A stretch of DNA of 64,000 bases from Rhizomys pruinosus (taxonomy: Eukaryota; Chordata; Mammalia; Rodentia; Spalacidae), in assembly GCA_009823505.1 (NCBI GenBank), contig VZQC01002896.1:2397465-2461464 (forward strand), in the 5' to 3' direction. Made by a program: the position numbers and the translations under genes. Below the pieces are notes generated by a model that searched no databases, was not told the DNA's origin, and was given only the letters and a program-made list of their open reading frames with translations. Of the stretch, positions 21,490 through 33,580 are shown piece by piece (the stretch's first letter is position 1; each line of letters opens with the position of its first letter).

Positions 21490-23432
21490 GTCACCACTGA
21501 ACATGAATTAGGCCCTGGGTTTGGTTCCTACGCTACTAAGAACAAAAACGAGAAATGGAGTGCCTAATTAATTCCTAACATGTCCACATTATACTCCCTT
21601 TTAGGCAATTGTTAAGCTAAAATTATATCAGTTTCCTACTTTCCTCTTTTCTCTCATCTCCACATTGAATTTGTCAAGTATGCTTTGCCATCCTACTATA
21701 TTGAAACTCTAATCACGTCCCACCACTTCTGCCCTACCTCGGTTCAGCCACTATTATTCTTGCCTGGATTTTGCAACAGCTTCCTGTGTCCTAGCTTCCA
21801 GAAAAGCAGAGTGGTTGATTGATCATTCTGAACTACATTATACTCCTGAAATGACTATTTATGTTAGAGTGAAATCCCAGGTCCTAAAACAGCTCACAAA
21901 GCCCTATAATAATATGATCTTGGGCTGGAGAGATGCTAAGCAGTTAGGCCGCCGACTGCTCTTGCAGAGGACCCAGGTTCAATTCCCAGCATCCACATGG
22001 GCCATCTTTAACTCCAGTTCCATCAGGGAATCCGACGCCCTCTTCTGACCTCTTGTGGCACAACCTACATGCAGACAGTACACTAATAAATAAAATAAAA
22101 TAAAAATATAATATGATCTTGCCTACTTTGAGTTCTCTACCATCTTTGCTGACTTTATATCAGCTCCCTGGGTTTTCTTATGGTTCCCCAAATATAGCAG
22201 ACAGCACCCACCTCAGTTCTTTGGCAAAGGCCATTCCCTCTGCCTAAAACATTCTTCCCCACATATCTGTTATTAACTCCTCACTTGAGGGTCTTTGCTT
22301 AAATGTCTCTTGTAGCATATGTTGTGGTGCCTTGACCACAATCCCTTGCACTTGTCATTCCTGCTAATGGCTTTTTCCTAAAAGCACCTGCAACTTTGTA
22401 CTTAAAGACTTCCTCAATTTGGGGGCATCTGCCATAGGATGGGCCTAATTGCCAGGAAGTAAACACCTTTGGGAGCAATGCTCTTTACCTAACCTCTTCC
22501 CTGGTGTGTTCTCTGAGGCATGTTCTTTAGTATTTCTCAGGAACTTCCCGATATGAACAAATGCACACACAGAAGGAATCTTATTATCATTCAGATATAA
22601 AATCCTGCCTTTCCCTAAAGGTGTATGTGCTGAAGACTTGCTATGACTTTCTAGAGGTGACTGGCTCATAAGAACACTAGCTTCCATCAATGGATTAATC
22701 AATTAGTGCATATTTGAATGGACTACTAAGAAGTATAGCCTGCTGGGAGTGGTGGCACAGGCCTGTAGTCCCAGCACATGGGAGGGCAGAGGCAGGCGGA
22801 TCGCAAGGCAAGCCTGGTCTACGTAGTGACTTCCAGGACAGCTGGGCTACAGGGAGACTGTCTCAAAAAGACCAAAAAAAAAACAAAAAAAATAAAAATT
22901 AGTCAGTATTGAGAAAGAAAAAAAAAAAAATACAGCCTAACTGTAAGCCAATTCAATAAAATAATTGTAATAAATTTTAAAAGAAAAATGAGGAGTCCTG
23001 TATGTGACGAAGAGACATACTTCAAGCACCAGCCACGATTGTGATTGTGCGTGTGTGTATATGTTGTGTGCCATAGCACACGTATGGATGTCAGAGGACA
23101 ATTTCGGGAGTACTTCTCTCCTACCAGGTGAACTCAGGTCATCAGACCTACAGCAGTGCCTCCCTCCGCCTGCTGAGTCATCTCACAGGCCCTCAAAATA
23201 GCTTTTCAAGGAGACTTCTGTGTTTGACTTCACTTTCACTATCAGTTCTCATAATTTTCTCCATAGTGTCAACTTGACTTCTTTTTGCACTTTAATTTGG
23301 GTACTTTCTAGCTTTTCCTTCGGTCAAGAGTTTCAAGTTTCTAGGGGCTATTTAAGTATAGAATACTTGTTTTAAGTACAGAATTAACATACGCTATTAA
23401 TTCATAAATCTTTTTAAAATTTTATTATTTTT

Positions 23433-23850
23433 AAAATATTTTTATTTATTTATCTTTTTTGTTTTTTTTTTGTCTTTCGAGACAGGGTCTCCCTGTAGCC
23501 CCAGCTGTCCTGGAATTCACTCTGTAGACCAGGCTGGCCTTGAACTCACAAAGATCCATCTGTCTCTGCCTCCCAAGTGCTATGATTAAAGGCATGCGCC
23601 ACCACGCCCGGCCATTTATCATTTTTTTGTGTAAGTATACTTTCTGCATTGTAGGTTGGTGCCCTCCAGTCGTTGCAAATGCCTCGAAGGTGAGAAGAAG
23701 AGGGGCATCGGATTCCCCTGGGAACTGGAGTTAAAAGACAGTTCTTAGCCGCATGTGGGTGCTGGGACGAATCCGGGTCCTCTGCAAAGCAGAGCAGTCA
23801 GCGCTCTTAACCACTAAGCCATCTCTCCAGCCCCAAATTTTATTATTTTT
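23433..23850 (-). mobile_element. B2 with nested B1, absent from copy A
   Basis: Reverse B2 whose tail carries a reverse B1 (about 23455-23612). The whole insert is flanked by AAATTTTATTATTTTT (23417-23432, 23835-23850). It is shared with copy C (33171-33580) and missing at 12125-12140. Confidence 0.85.
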
Positions 23851-24754
23851 ATGTGTATGAAATGTTATTGTCTGCAGGTAGGTTGGTGCACCCGTGTCAT
23901 GCAATGCCTGGGAAGATACAGAAGAAGGCGTCGGATTCCCTGGAACTGGAGTTAAAGATGGTTCTTAGCCACCATGTGGGTGCTGGGAATGAACCCGGGG
24001 CCTCTGCAAGAGCAGTAGATGCTCTTAACTGCTGAGCATCTCTCCAGCCCCCAAAATAAAACTTTAATACAAAAAAAAAGGAGAGAAATAATATGACTCC
24101 CTCCAGGATACAGTCCAATAAAAAACTCTCCACTCAGCATCCTCTGGGATAGGAGTCAATTATTATTACTTTTTTTTTATTATATTTTTTTTTATGGAGT
24201 GTACTGTCTGCCTGTAGGTAGGTTGCACCTGTGTCATATGAAATGCCGAGGAGGTCAGAAGAGGGTGTTGGATCCCCTGGAACTAGAGTTAAAGATGGTT
24301 TTACCCTCATGTGGGTGCTAGGAATTGAACCCAGGTCCTCTGCAAGAGCAGACGGTGCTTGCTCCTAACCACTGAGCCATCTCTCCAGCCCCAGGAGTCA
24401 ATTGTCTATCCGTAACTCCTTTACCGGACATGGCTTAACTTCTCCTTTGACTGATAGACATGAGATCTCTTGGAGGGTCTTTTTATTCCCCAAAAACATC
24501 AATTAAAAACTGTCAAAGCCAGGCACTATACTAAATATCTCAAAGGGGCTTTTAAAACCTGGAAAACGCTCACAAAAGGTATTACTAAGAACAGAACTGT
24601 TCAAAATTGGTATAAAACCACCCAGATCAAACAAAAATACCTTTCTTACTGAAAAAAATCTTACTGAAAATAAAAAATGGTTCTACCGGGTTGGGGCCTC
24701 CTCCAGCAGCCAACTGGTGTCAGTAAAGAAAAAAACAGGTGTCAAGCGGTGGTT

Positions 24755-24901
24755 GTTGTAGGTCGTGAGGCGCACTGTAATCCAGCACTCGGGAGGTAGA
24801 GACAGGTGGATCTCTGTGAGTTCAAGGCCAGCCTGGTGCGTTCCAGGACAGCTGGGGCTACAGAGAGACTCTGTCTCAAAAACACCAAAAAACAAAACAA
24901 A

Positions 24902-24943
<42 letters not shown>

Positions 24944-24945
24944 AA
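24755..24945 (+). mobile_element. B1 SINE with long A tail (copy B)
   Basis: Forward B1 followed by about 40 A residues and AGAAAGAAAG. ACAGGTGTC flanks it (24735 region and 24956-24964). Confidence 0.85.
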
Positions 24946-25122
24946 GAAAGAAAAAACAGGTGTCTTAATCACAGCCAAAAGTCAGGCCCAATAAATCTAT
25001 CAAGGCTACAAAGATATAAAAGGGCCATGGGTAAAAACCCCCAAATACCAAATGAGCCTCTAAACTAATGCCTCTCATCCATACCTTGGTGTATTATTTT
25101 ACTTTTCAGATTTGATATTAAA

Positions 25123-25222
25123 TTTTTTTTATTAATTTTTATTTATTTCTGTATGTGTACAAATGTACTGTCTGCATGCAAGTCTGTGCACCCGTGTCGT
25201 GCAATGCCGCGGAGGTCAGATT
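25123..25222 (-). mobile_element. 5'-truncated B2
   Basis: Only the 3' half of B2, in reverse (CTGTATGTGTACAAATGTAC to TGCAATGCCGCGGAGG). AGATTTGATATTAAA stands on both sides, so this is a truncated insertion with a 15-bp target duplication. Copy C counterpart near 34812-34920. Confidence 0.85.
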
Positions 25223-25242
25223 TGATATTAAAGAACTAAAAT

Positions 25243-25403
25243 TTTTTAAATTATTTTTTGTGTTTTTGAGACAGGGTCTCCCTATAGCCCCAGCTGGCCT
25301 GGAACTCACTCTGTAGACAAGGCTGGCCTTGAACTCACAGAGATCCGCCTGCCTCTGCCTTGCAAGTGCTAGGATTAAAGGCGTACCCCACCACACTCAG
25401 CTA
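25243..25403 (-). mobile_element. B1 SINE
   Basis: Reverse B1 (TTGTGTTTTTGAGACAGGG to CGTACCCCACCACACTCAGC). Copy C counterpart at about 34940-35098. Confidence 0.85.
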
Positions 25404-25689
25404 GTATTTTATTCTTTTTTAAAAATATTTTATTCTTAAAAGGACTTTAGTCTTCATCTGTTTATCTATTAAAATGTATTTATGATAGACTATTTCTAGA
25501 AAAACTCTAATGTAAAAGATAATGGTATTTCTAACCATCTATGCCTGTGCCTACAATACAACCTATTAATGTTTGCTTAAAGTGCCTGTGCCTTTACTTT
25601 TATATTTCATCAGTAGCATTATGAAAGGTACCCCTGGATGAGCTGCCAACCTATTGGAAGGAAAGCTGGGACTGACCTGAAAGTCCAAG

Positions 25690-26271
25690 GTGCCACTTCA
25701 AGAAAAGAATGGACTGTTGTACTTACCACCCACTCCTCCCTTTTCCTTCCTGAAGCCTAGGGGATACTCACTAAAGAGGAAATGTGTCAGAGACCATGGA
25801 GATAGTTGTGAAATCACAGCTATCACAGATGGGACTTTATTCCATCAACATAATTATATGTACAGGCCTTTCCAGCCAAACTTGAGACTTTGGGGGTACA
25901 ACTGAAATCACCATCTATGTTAGATTGGGCACAAATGATACCTGTATGTTTTGTGAGGAGGGAAAATGTTGCTTTTATGTCTGGGTTTATGGCAAAGCCC
26001 CTCTATTATTTGTCTCCTGATTCCCCAACCCTCTGAACACCTGGATGCTCCCTTTTTTAGGATCAATCTTCACCCTAGGAGTTCTTTTAACAATTGTTAA
26101 AAAAAAAAAGTTAAAAAAAATTGTTAAAAGTGTTTCCCAGTTTGGTAAAAACCAAATTAATAATCTTGCTTAGGTTGCAACGCAGAATGTCCTTGTCTGG
26201 TATCAGACCATCCTTGAACGCCCTCTAAGAGGAATGTGACTGCCCCATTTTAATAAAAACAAAGGGGGAGC
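25690..26271 (+). pseudogene. Second ERV: env transmembrane remnant and polypurine tract (copy B)
   Basis: One frame shows a Cys-rich motif ending CC (CC codons at 25967-25972, with Cys codons at 25943 and 25952), an in-frame stop near 26018, then a hydrophobic ~18-residue span from 26042. This is the order of a retroviral TM subunit with its membrane anchor. A polypurine tract AAAACAAAGGGGGAG (to 26270) precedes TGTGGGG at 26272, as before an LTR. Only ~25 bp of LTR remain before GGAT/TG repeats. The LTR start differs from TGTTAGG, so this is a different ERV. 25405-25690 holds nothing I recognise. Confidence 0.65.
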
Positions 26272-26289
26272 TGTGGGGTTTAATATCTC

Positions 26290-26373
26290 ATTTGGCTGGG
26301 GGGGCTGTGGATGGATGGGTGGTGAGTGGATGAGGTATACTTAGGGATGGACAGATGGAGGGATGGATGATTT

Positions 26374-26417
<44 letters not shown>

Positions 26418-26420
26418 AGA
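26290..26420. repeat. (GGAT)n-like and (TG)n simple repeats
   Basis: Imperfect GGATGGAT units at 26305-26370, then about 20 TG units from 26376. The copy C counterpart (36002-36112) has an interrupted, different-length TG tract. Confidence 0.9.
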
Positions 26421-26646
26421 AAGATAGCTAGATGAATGGTCATTGGGGAGGATTAGTGTGTGATTGAAAGGAGAGGTGAGTAAAAAGATGAATAATAGGC
26501 TAAGTGGGTGGTAAGAAGAATGGGTGGATGAATGATCAGCTCTCCTGAACCTACCTGAATGTCTTTGTCCTTAAAGTGCTGACTCTGCAAATACTCTTCT
26601 CTTTGTTCACAAAATAGCATAGCAGATATAAAGTAATCAGAATTTG

Positions 26647-26860
26647 GAGCTTGAGAGATGGCTCAGTGATTAAGAACACTGGCTGTTCTTGCAGAAGACC
26701 TGGGTCTGAATCCCAGTGCCCACATGGCAGCTAACGTCTATAACTCCAGTTCCAGGGGATCCAACGCCTTCTTTGGACTTCTGTGGGCACTGCATGACAT
26801 TGGTGCCTTATATACATGCAGGCATAACATTCATACACATAAAATAAATAAAATTTTAAA
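26647..26860 (+). mobile_element. B2 SINE
   Basis: Forward B2 (TTGAGAGATGGCTCAGTGAT ... CATTCATACACATAAAATA). Copy C counterpart at about 36340-36560 with many small indels. 26861-27060 is unique DNA without a feature. Confidence 0.85.
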
Positions 26861-27065
26861 ATAGTAATAATCAGAATTTGAAATTCTAGACATAAGGGCT
26901 GGATTTGAAGTATCAGACATTGACATCATGGATAATGAACTGTAAAGCTTGACCCAGCCAAATGTAGGTGTGACAGACATAACTGACATAAATGTAAACT
27001 GATTATGACAAAAGTTATATGTGGCAAACTATTTATGACTGAAAATTGACAAAAGAAGCAAATCC

Positions 27066-27170
27066 TTTTTTGTTTTTCCTCTCCTCCCCTCCCCTCTCCT
27101 CCCCTCTCCTCCCCTCCCCTCTCCTCCCCTCCCTCCTTCTCCTCTCTTCTCTTCCCATCTCTTCTCTGCA
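27066..27170. repeat. (CCTCT)n pyrimidine tract
   Basis: CTCCC/CTCTC units, strand-asymmetric. Homology with copy C ends in this tract: its counterpart 36785-36920 has a different unit structure and continues into a B1, whereas here a reverse B2 follows. Confidence 0.85.
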
Positions 27171-27171
27171 A

Positions 27172-27248
27172 ATTTTTTTTTTATTATTTATTTTTGTATG
27201 TGTATGAATGTATTGTTTGCATGCAGGTCTGTGCACCCGTGTCGTGCA
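27172..27248 (-). mobile_element. B2 SINE cut at N
   Basis: The 3' end of a reverse B2, TGTATGTGTATGAATGTATT through CCCGTGTCGTGCA, stops at the N at 27249. Confidence 0.85.
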
Positions 27249-27249
27249 N
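27249..27249. other. Ambiguous base N between copies B and C
   Basis: A single N. To its right the sequence resumes in the middle of a B2 at the equivalent of position 6190, so copy C starts without the first 3.8 kb of the unit. Confidence 0.85.
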
Positions 27250-29269
27250 TATATCTCCAGTTCTCCAGGAGCTCTGATACCTCTTCTGGCTTCCCCGGGC
27301 ATTGCTTGCATGGGTGCACGTATATGTAGGCAAACACCCCACTCATTCACATAAAATAAAAAATAAATTAAAACATTTTAAAAAGATTTAGAGATGGGGC
27401 TGGAGAGATGGCTCAGCGGTTAAGAGCGCCCGACTGTCTTGCAGAGGACCCGGGTTCGATTCCCAGCACCCACATGGAGACTAAAAACCATTTTTTTTGG
27501 TCTTTCGAGACAGGGTCTCCCTGTAGCCCCAGCTGTCCTGGAACTCACTCTGTAGACCAGGCTGGCCTTGAACTCACAAAGTCCACTGCCTCTGCCTCCC
27601 AAGAGAACATTTTTGATCCATCCAGAATTCCCCGCATTGTCCCTCTTCTGACCTCCGCGGGCATTGCACCACACAAACCTAGCATGCAGACAAAAAAAAG
27701 AAATCATACACATAAAAAAAAATAATAAATTAATAAAAAATTTTTTAAGTTTTAAAAATTACCTGAGTTTGATCACTAGGAAACACATGGTGGAAGGAAA
27801 GAACCAACTCCTTAATAGTTGTGCTCTGACCTGCACATGTTGCTGGGTGATACATGCACACACACCATATAATAAATGTAATAAAATATAAAAAAACAAA
27901 TGTAGCAAAGAATAGGTTTCCAGGAGTTGAAAGCAAATGAGGGATGGATGCTACTCCCCTCTGCCCCCAAGTGGTCAGCATGTGAACTGGTAATGGCTGG
28001 AAGAGACCAGCAGAAGACCAACCAGAGTGCATTGTTGCCCTTAAGCACTAATGTCCATATAAATGCCAGATAAGAAGCTAGAGATGAGATTCCCTGAATA
28101 AAAAATGACATTCTGGGCTAGAAAGATGGCTATGGTGATACAAAGCACTGGCTCTTCCTGCAGAGAACCTAGGTTCAGGTCTCAGCACCCATTTACAGTG
28201 GCTCACACACCTAATCATTCTTAGTAAAGAATGAAGGTATAAAAAAGTTCCCTGGGGCTGGAGAGATGGCTCAGCGGTTAAGAACACCGACTGCTCTTGC
28301 AGAGGACCTGGGTTTGATTCCCAGCACACCACATGGCGGCTAAAGAACCGTCTTTGACTATAGTTCCAGGGGAATCCAACAGCCCTCTTCTGACCTCCGT
28401 GAGCATTGCACGAACAGGTGCACCAACCTACATGCAGAAAAAAGTTCCCTTGCTGCCAGCATGGTGGTGCACGCCTTTAATCCTGCACTCAGCGAGGAGC
28501 AGGCAGGTGGATCTCTGTAAGTTCAAGGCCAGCCTGGTCTTACAGGCAAGCTCCAGGCCAGCTGGGACTTAAAAGGGGACACTCTGTCTCAAAACATACC
28601 AAAAAAAAAAAAAAAAAAAAGTTCCCCTGTGTCATGGACAAATAAAACTTTCCCTAGAGATGACAAAGGATGAGGAGGATTCAGTTCCTTGAATGTTTAA
28701 TAAAACATAACTATTGTGTATACTTTCTTCTTTTTCAAGTATAGTATTTTGGCTGATTTTGTCTTTTTTTGTTTTGAGATGGTTTTTGGGGGGGTTTTTT
28801 GAGACAAGGTCTCTTGTAGCCCTAGCTTGGACTGGAGCTCACTGTGTAGACCAGGCTTGGCATTGAACTCACAGAGATTCTGCCCCTGCTTCCCGATGGC
28901 GGTATTAAAGGCATGTACCACCAAGCCCAGCATGAGACAGGTCTTGCTATATAATATAAACTGCCTAGAATCCATTATAGCCCAGGGCTTTAAACTCATG
29001 ATATTGCCTCAGCCTCTTCAGTGCTACATGCCTGGTTGTAGAACATGTCTAATTTTTTGTTTTTCTCTTGGTGTTTTTGAGACACTCTTGGTCTTCCTAT
29101 AGCCACAGCTAGTCCAGAACTTACTATGCCGACCAGGTTGACCTCGATCTCACAGAGTATGCCTAGCTGCTGCCTCCCAAGCTTCTGCGACTAAGGGTAT
29201 GCACCAACACGCCCCAGCCATGTATAGTTTTGAGATTCAAATTTATACTGTGTGGTCCAGGAACTACCA

Positions 29270-30578
29270 GGCTGAGGAATTTGTGTAAAAATTATCCTTA
29301 GGCTGGTGATAACCCTGAAGTACCTAGCCTCAGTCCCACCAGAGACCCAGCAATACTTCTTCCCTCTTCTGCCTCCTCTGGGATTCCTTCTCACTTCTGC
29401 CCAGAAATGGCGGAGGCGCTCCAGCAGCCTGGCCTCAGGGACCACACCTCCACCCCCACCTTTGAGGCAGCTACTGATGGGGACCACCTCACCTCTAAAG
29501 TTACCCCCATTGTTAGTAGACCCCTATGCCAGATTCCTGGAAGCACTCCAGCTCCAACAGAGGTTGCCATAATCCACTGCTGGAGACACAGACCTCCATG
29601 GATCCAGTGGCCTTGGGCAATGCCAGGGCCGACTCTGTGGCCCGGGGACTGGCCTCTGGTCCTGTCAGACCCACAGGGATATTCTTTTACTCACCCCCTC
29701 TTACAAACCTGATTACCAGCCTGAAGAAAGGAACGAGCTCTGGAGCAAGGAAGCCATAGACACACTGGCCCCCAGGGATCTGTTCCAACTCCTAGAACCA
29801 CTCTTTGACCTGCCAATCTCCGAGCTCATATCTTACAAGTTCATTTCTCCTGGCACACCTGTGCCAAGGCCAACCTGCAGGGGGCCCTCCAGATATGCCA
29901 GCCCCTGTATCAGCTCCATGGACACCAACCCGGAGAAGACTGGGAGAGAAACTGTGGACGTGGCACAAACACCCATGGAGCACATCGTCCCATGTTTTGG
30001 GGTCCATAAACCCTAAACGTCTGGAAATCATTCATCCCACACCAGCTGCAGTCTTCAGCAAAGCAGCCAGACTACTAGGCCACCCACACTGGTGCCATTT
30101 GTCCAGACTCAAGAGAGCACCAACCCAGGATGGATGGTCTGGCAAACAGCTGGGACCCATGTTCTCAGCTTTTCCAGAGACCCTCAAGGACAGGTCTGAA
30201 ATGTCAGGCATGGCAGCCTTCGCCCTCTGCACCTTTCCCTCACCTCCTTCTTTTTCTGTTTTCCTCTGCTTCCCCTGCTGCCACAGGTGCCAGATGCTGT
30301 TACACCTCTGCCCGGTTGCCCTTTGTCTCGTTATCGTCTCAGTTCACCCAAGCCACGTGATGCTGTGCCAGATCCGACATACTGCTGGCACATCCATGTT
30401 CAGGATACATGGCAGATGAAACTGGAACACATCCAGGAGGTCTTCAGAGTGGTCATTACATCCCACATCCCTGTGCTCACAGCCCCACCTACTCCTGACT
30501 GCCTCTCCCTTCAACTTGCCAGCTCAGCAGGAAGAAGTCGGAGCAGGATCTATGCTCCTATACCCTAAGAGGTCAGGA
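29270..30578 (+). pseudogene. ERV pol/env remnant (copy C)
   Basis: Counterpart of 8230-9530, closer to A than B is. It lacks one G present in A near 8473 and differs at several bases around 30140-30170. Confidence 0.75.
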
Positions 30579-31212
30579 TGTTAGGTCAGGGTTCAGGAAA
30601 AAAGCAAGTGAGTCTGAGAGATGGCCTGTGGTTAAGAGCGCCAACTGATCTTGCAGAGACCTGGGTTCAATCCCCGCACCTACATGAGAGCTAAGAACCA
30701 TCTTTGGCCAGGCGTTAGTGGTGCACACCTTTGGTCCTGCACTAGCACTCAGGAGCAGAGCAAGCAGATCTCTGTGAACAGAGGCCAGCTGGTCTACAGC
30801 ACTGAGGAAGACCCTGTCCTTCAAAAAAAAAAAAAAAAGCTAAGATGGCGTAGACTGGTAGGACCCCCCCCTTTTCTGGTCAGGAGCCTGCATTTGAAAA
30901 AACTTGTGGAGAAACCTTGCAAAAATCACCAGACGGAGCCAACACCTAGTTCTGGATTCCAAAGAGACCACTGGACTGAGACCCACCTTCAGGGCCTGAC
31001 CTGGACCTAATTGGCCAGATTCCAACATGTCACCATCTCCCCTCCCCTGCCCTGTTATATAAAAGTTCCTTTGCTCCTCTCAGACATGTACTTTCCCTGG
31101 TCTTTCACACCTAAAGGCCATTGGATTCCCTGAGAGAGCATTTTCCCTGGAATAAAACCTGTCTTTGTTTACTTTTAATTTGGACTTCCTCTCATCATCA
31201 GGAAACCTAACA
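30579..31212 (+). mobile_element. ERV 3' LTR with composite SINE (copy C)
   Basis: TGTTAGG ... CCTAACA ends, with the composite SINE at about 30607-30830. Same TATA and AATAAA as A. Confidence 0.75.
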
Positions 31213-33170
31213 GTCACCACTGAACATGAATTAGGCCCTGGTTTGGTTCCTAGCCGTACTAGAACCAAAAACGAGAAATGGAGTGCCTATTAATTCACTA
31301 TTTCCTAACATGTCCCACATATATACTCCCTTTTAGGCAATGTTAAGCTAAAATTATCAGTTTCCTACTTCCCTTTTCTCTCATATTCCACATTGAATTT
31401 GTCAAGTATGCTTTGCCATCCTACTATATTGAAACTCTAATCACGTCCCACCACTTCTGCCCTACCTCGGTTCAGCCACTATTATTCTTGCCTGGATTTT
31501 GCAACAGCTTCCTGTGTCCTAGCTTCCAGAAAAGCAGAGTGGTTGATTGATCATTCTGAACTACATTATACTCCTGAAATGACTATTTATGTTAGAGTGA
31601 AATCCCAGGTCCTAAAACAGCTCACAAAGCCCTATAATAATATGATCTTGGGGCTGGAGAGATGGCTAAGCAGTTAAGGCACCGACTGCTCTTGCAGAGG
31701 ACCCAGGTTCAATTCCCAGCATCCACAATGGGCCATCTTTAACTCCAGTTCCATGGGAATCCGACGCCCTCTTCTGACCTCTTGTGGCACAACCTACATG
31801 CAGACAGTACACATAATAAATAAAATAAAATAAAAATATAATATGATCTTGCCTACTTTGAGTTCTCTACCATCTTTGCTGACTTTATATCAGCTCCCTG
31901 GGTTTTCTTATGGTTCCCCAAATATAGCAGACAGCACCCACCTCAGTTCTTTGGCAAAGGCCATTCCCTCTGCCTAAAACATTCTTCCCCACATATCTGT
32001 TATTAACTCCTCACTTGAGGGTCTTTGCTTAAATGTCTCTTGTAGCATATGTTGTGGTGCCTTGACCACAATCCCTTGCACTTGTCATTCCTGCTAATGG
32101 CTTTTTCCTAAAAGCACCTGCAACTTTGTACTTAAAGACTTCCTCAATTTGGGGGCATCTGCCATAGGATGGGCCTAATTGCCAGGAAGTAAACACCTTT
32201 GGGAGCAATGCTCTTTACCTAACCTCTTCCCTGGTGTGTTCTCTGAGGCATGTTCTTTAGTATTTCTCAGGAACTTCCCGATATGAACAAATGCACACAC
32301 AGAAGGAATCTTATTATCATTCAGATATAAAATCCTGCCTTTCCCTAAAGGTGTATGTGCTGAAGACTTGCTATGACTTTCTAGAGGTGACTGGCTCATA
32401 AGAACACTAGCTTCCATCAATGGATTAATCAATTAGTGCATATTTGAATGGACTACTAAGAAGTATAGCCTGCTGGGAGTGGTGGCACAGGCCTGTAGTC
32501 CCAGCACATGGGAGGCAGAGGCAGGCGGATCTCAAGGCAAGCCTGGTCTACGTATATTCCAGGACAGCTGGGGCTACAGGGAGATGTCTCAAAAAAAAGA
32601 CCAAAATAAACAAATAAACAAAAAAAAAAAAAAAAAAAAAAAAATGGAGAAAGAAAAAAAAAAATACAGCCTAATGTAAAGCCAATTCAATAAAATAATA
32701 ATGTAATAAATTTTAAAAGAAAAATGAGGAGTCCTGTATGTGACGAAGAGACATACTTCAAGCACCAGCCACGATTGTGATTGTGCGTGTGTGTATATGT
32801 GTGTGCCATAGCCACACGTATTGGATGTCAGAGGACAATTTCGGGAGTCACTTCTCTCCTACCAGGTGAACCAGGTCATCAGACCTAACAGCAGGTGCCT
32901 CCCTCCGCCTGCTGAGTCATTCACAGGCCCTCAAAATAGCTTTTCAAGGAGACTTCTGTGTTTGACTTCACTTTCACTATCAGTTCTCATAATTTTCTTC
33001 CATAGTGTCAACTTGACTTCTTTTTGCACTTTAATTTGGGTACTTTCTAGCTTTTCCTTCGGTCAAGAGTTTCAAGTTTCTAGGGGCTATTTAAGTATAG
33101 AATACTTGTTTTAAGTACAGAATAACATACGCTATTAATTCATAAATCTTTTTAAAATTTTATTATTTTT

Positions 33171-33580
33171 AAATATTTTTAATTTATTTCCTTTTTTGTT
33201 TTTTTTTGTCTTTCGAGACAGGGTCTTCCCTGTAGCCCCAGCTGTCCTGGAATCACATCTGTAGACCAGGCTGGCCTTGCACCACAAAGATCCATCTGTC
33301 TCTGCCTCCCAAGGCTGCTATGATTAAAGGCATGCGCCACACGCCCGGCCATTTATCATTTTTTATGTGTGTAAGTATACTGTCTGCATGTAGGTTGGTG
33401 CCCTCCAGTCGTGCAATGCCTCGAAGGTGAGAAGAGGGCATCGGATTCCCCTGGAACTGGAGTTAAAGACAGTTCTTAGCCGCCATGTGGGTGCTGGGAA
33501 TCGAATCCGGGTCCTCTGCAAGAGCAGTCAGCGCTCTTAACCACTAAGCCATCTCTCCAGCCCCAAATTTTATTATTTTT
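33171..33580 (-). mobile_element. B2 with nested B1, absent from copy A (copy C)
   Basis: Same insertion as 23433-23850, with AAATTTTATTATTTTT on both sides. Confidence 0.85.

Larger units (their letters stand above)
13858..27248 (+). repeat. Large direct repeat, copy B
   Basis: Collinear with copy A to about 24955, then continues with sequence shared only with copy C up to about 27066. The SINE content mirrors A: B1 (-) 13858-14008, B1 (-) 14017-14170, B1 (-) 14625-14778, B2 (+) 15316-15555, MIR/B1 15795-16085, nested B3/B2/B1 cluster 17505-18270, B2 (+) 18634-18808, B1 (+) 18815-18970, B1 (-) 19135-19265 and 19395-19545, B2 (+) 21922-22115, B1 (+) 22739-22880, B3 (-) 23050-23190, B2 (-) 23851-24053 and 24178-24393. 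Many one-base losses fall in SINE and ERV parts. Confidence 0.9.
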
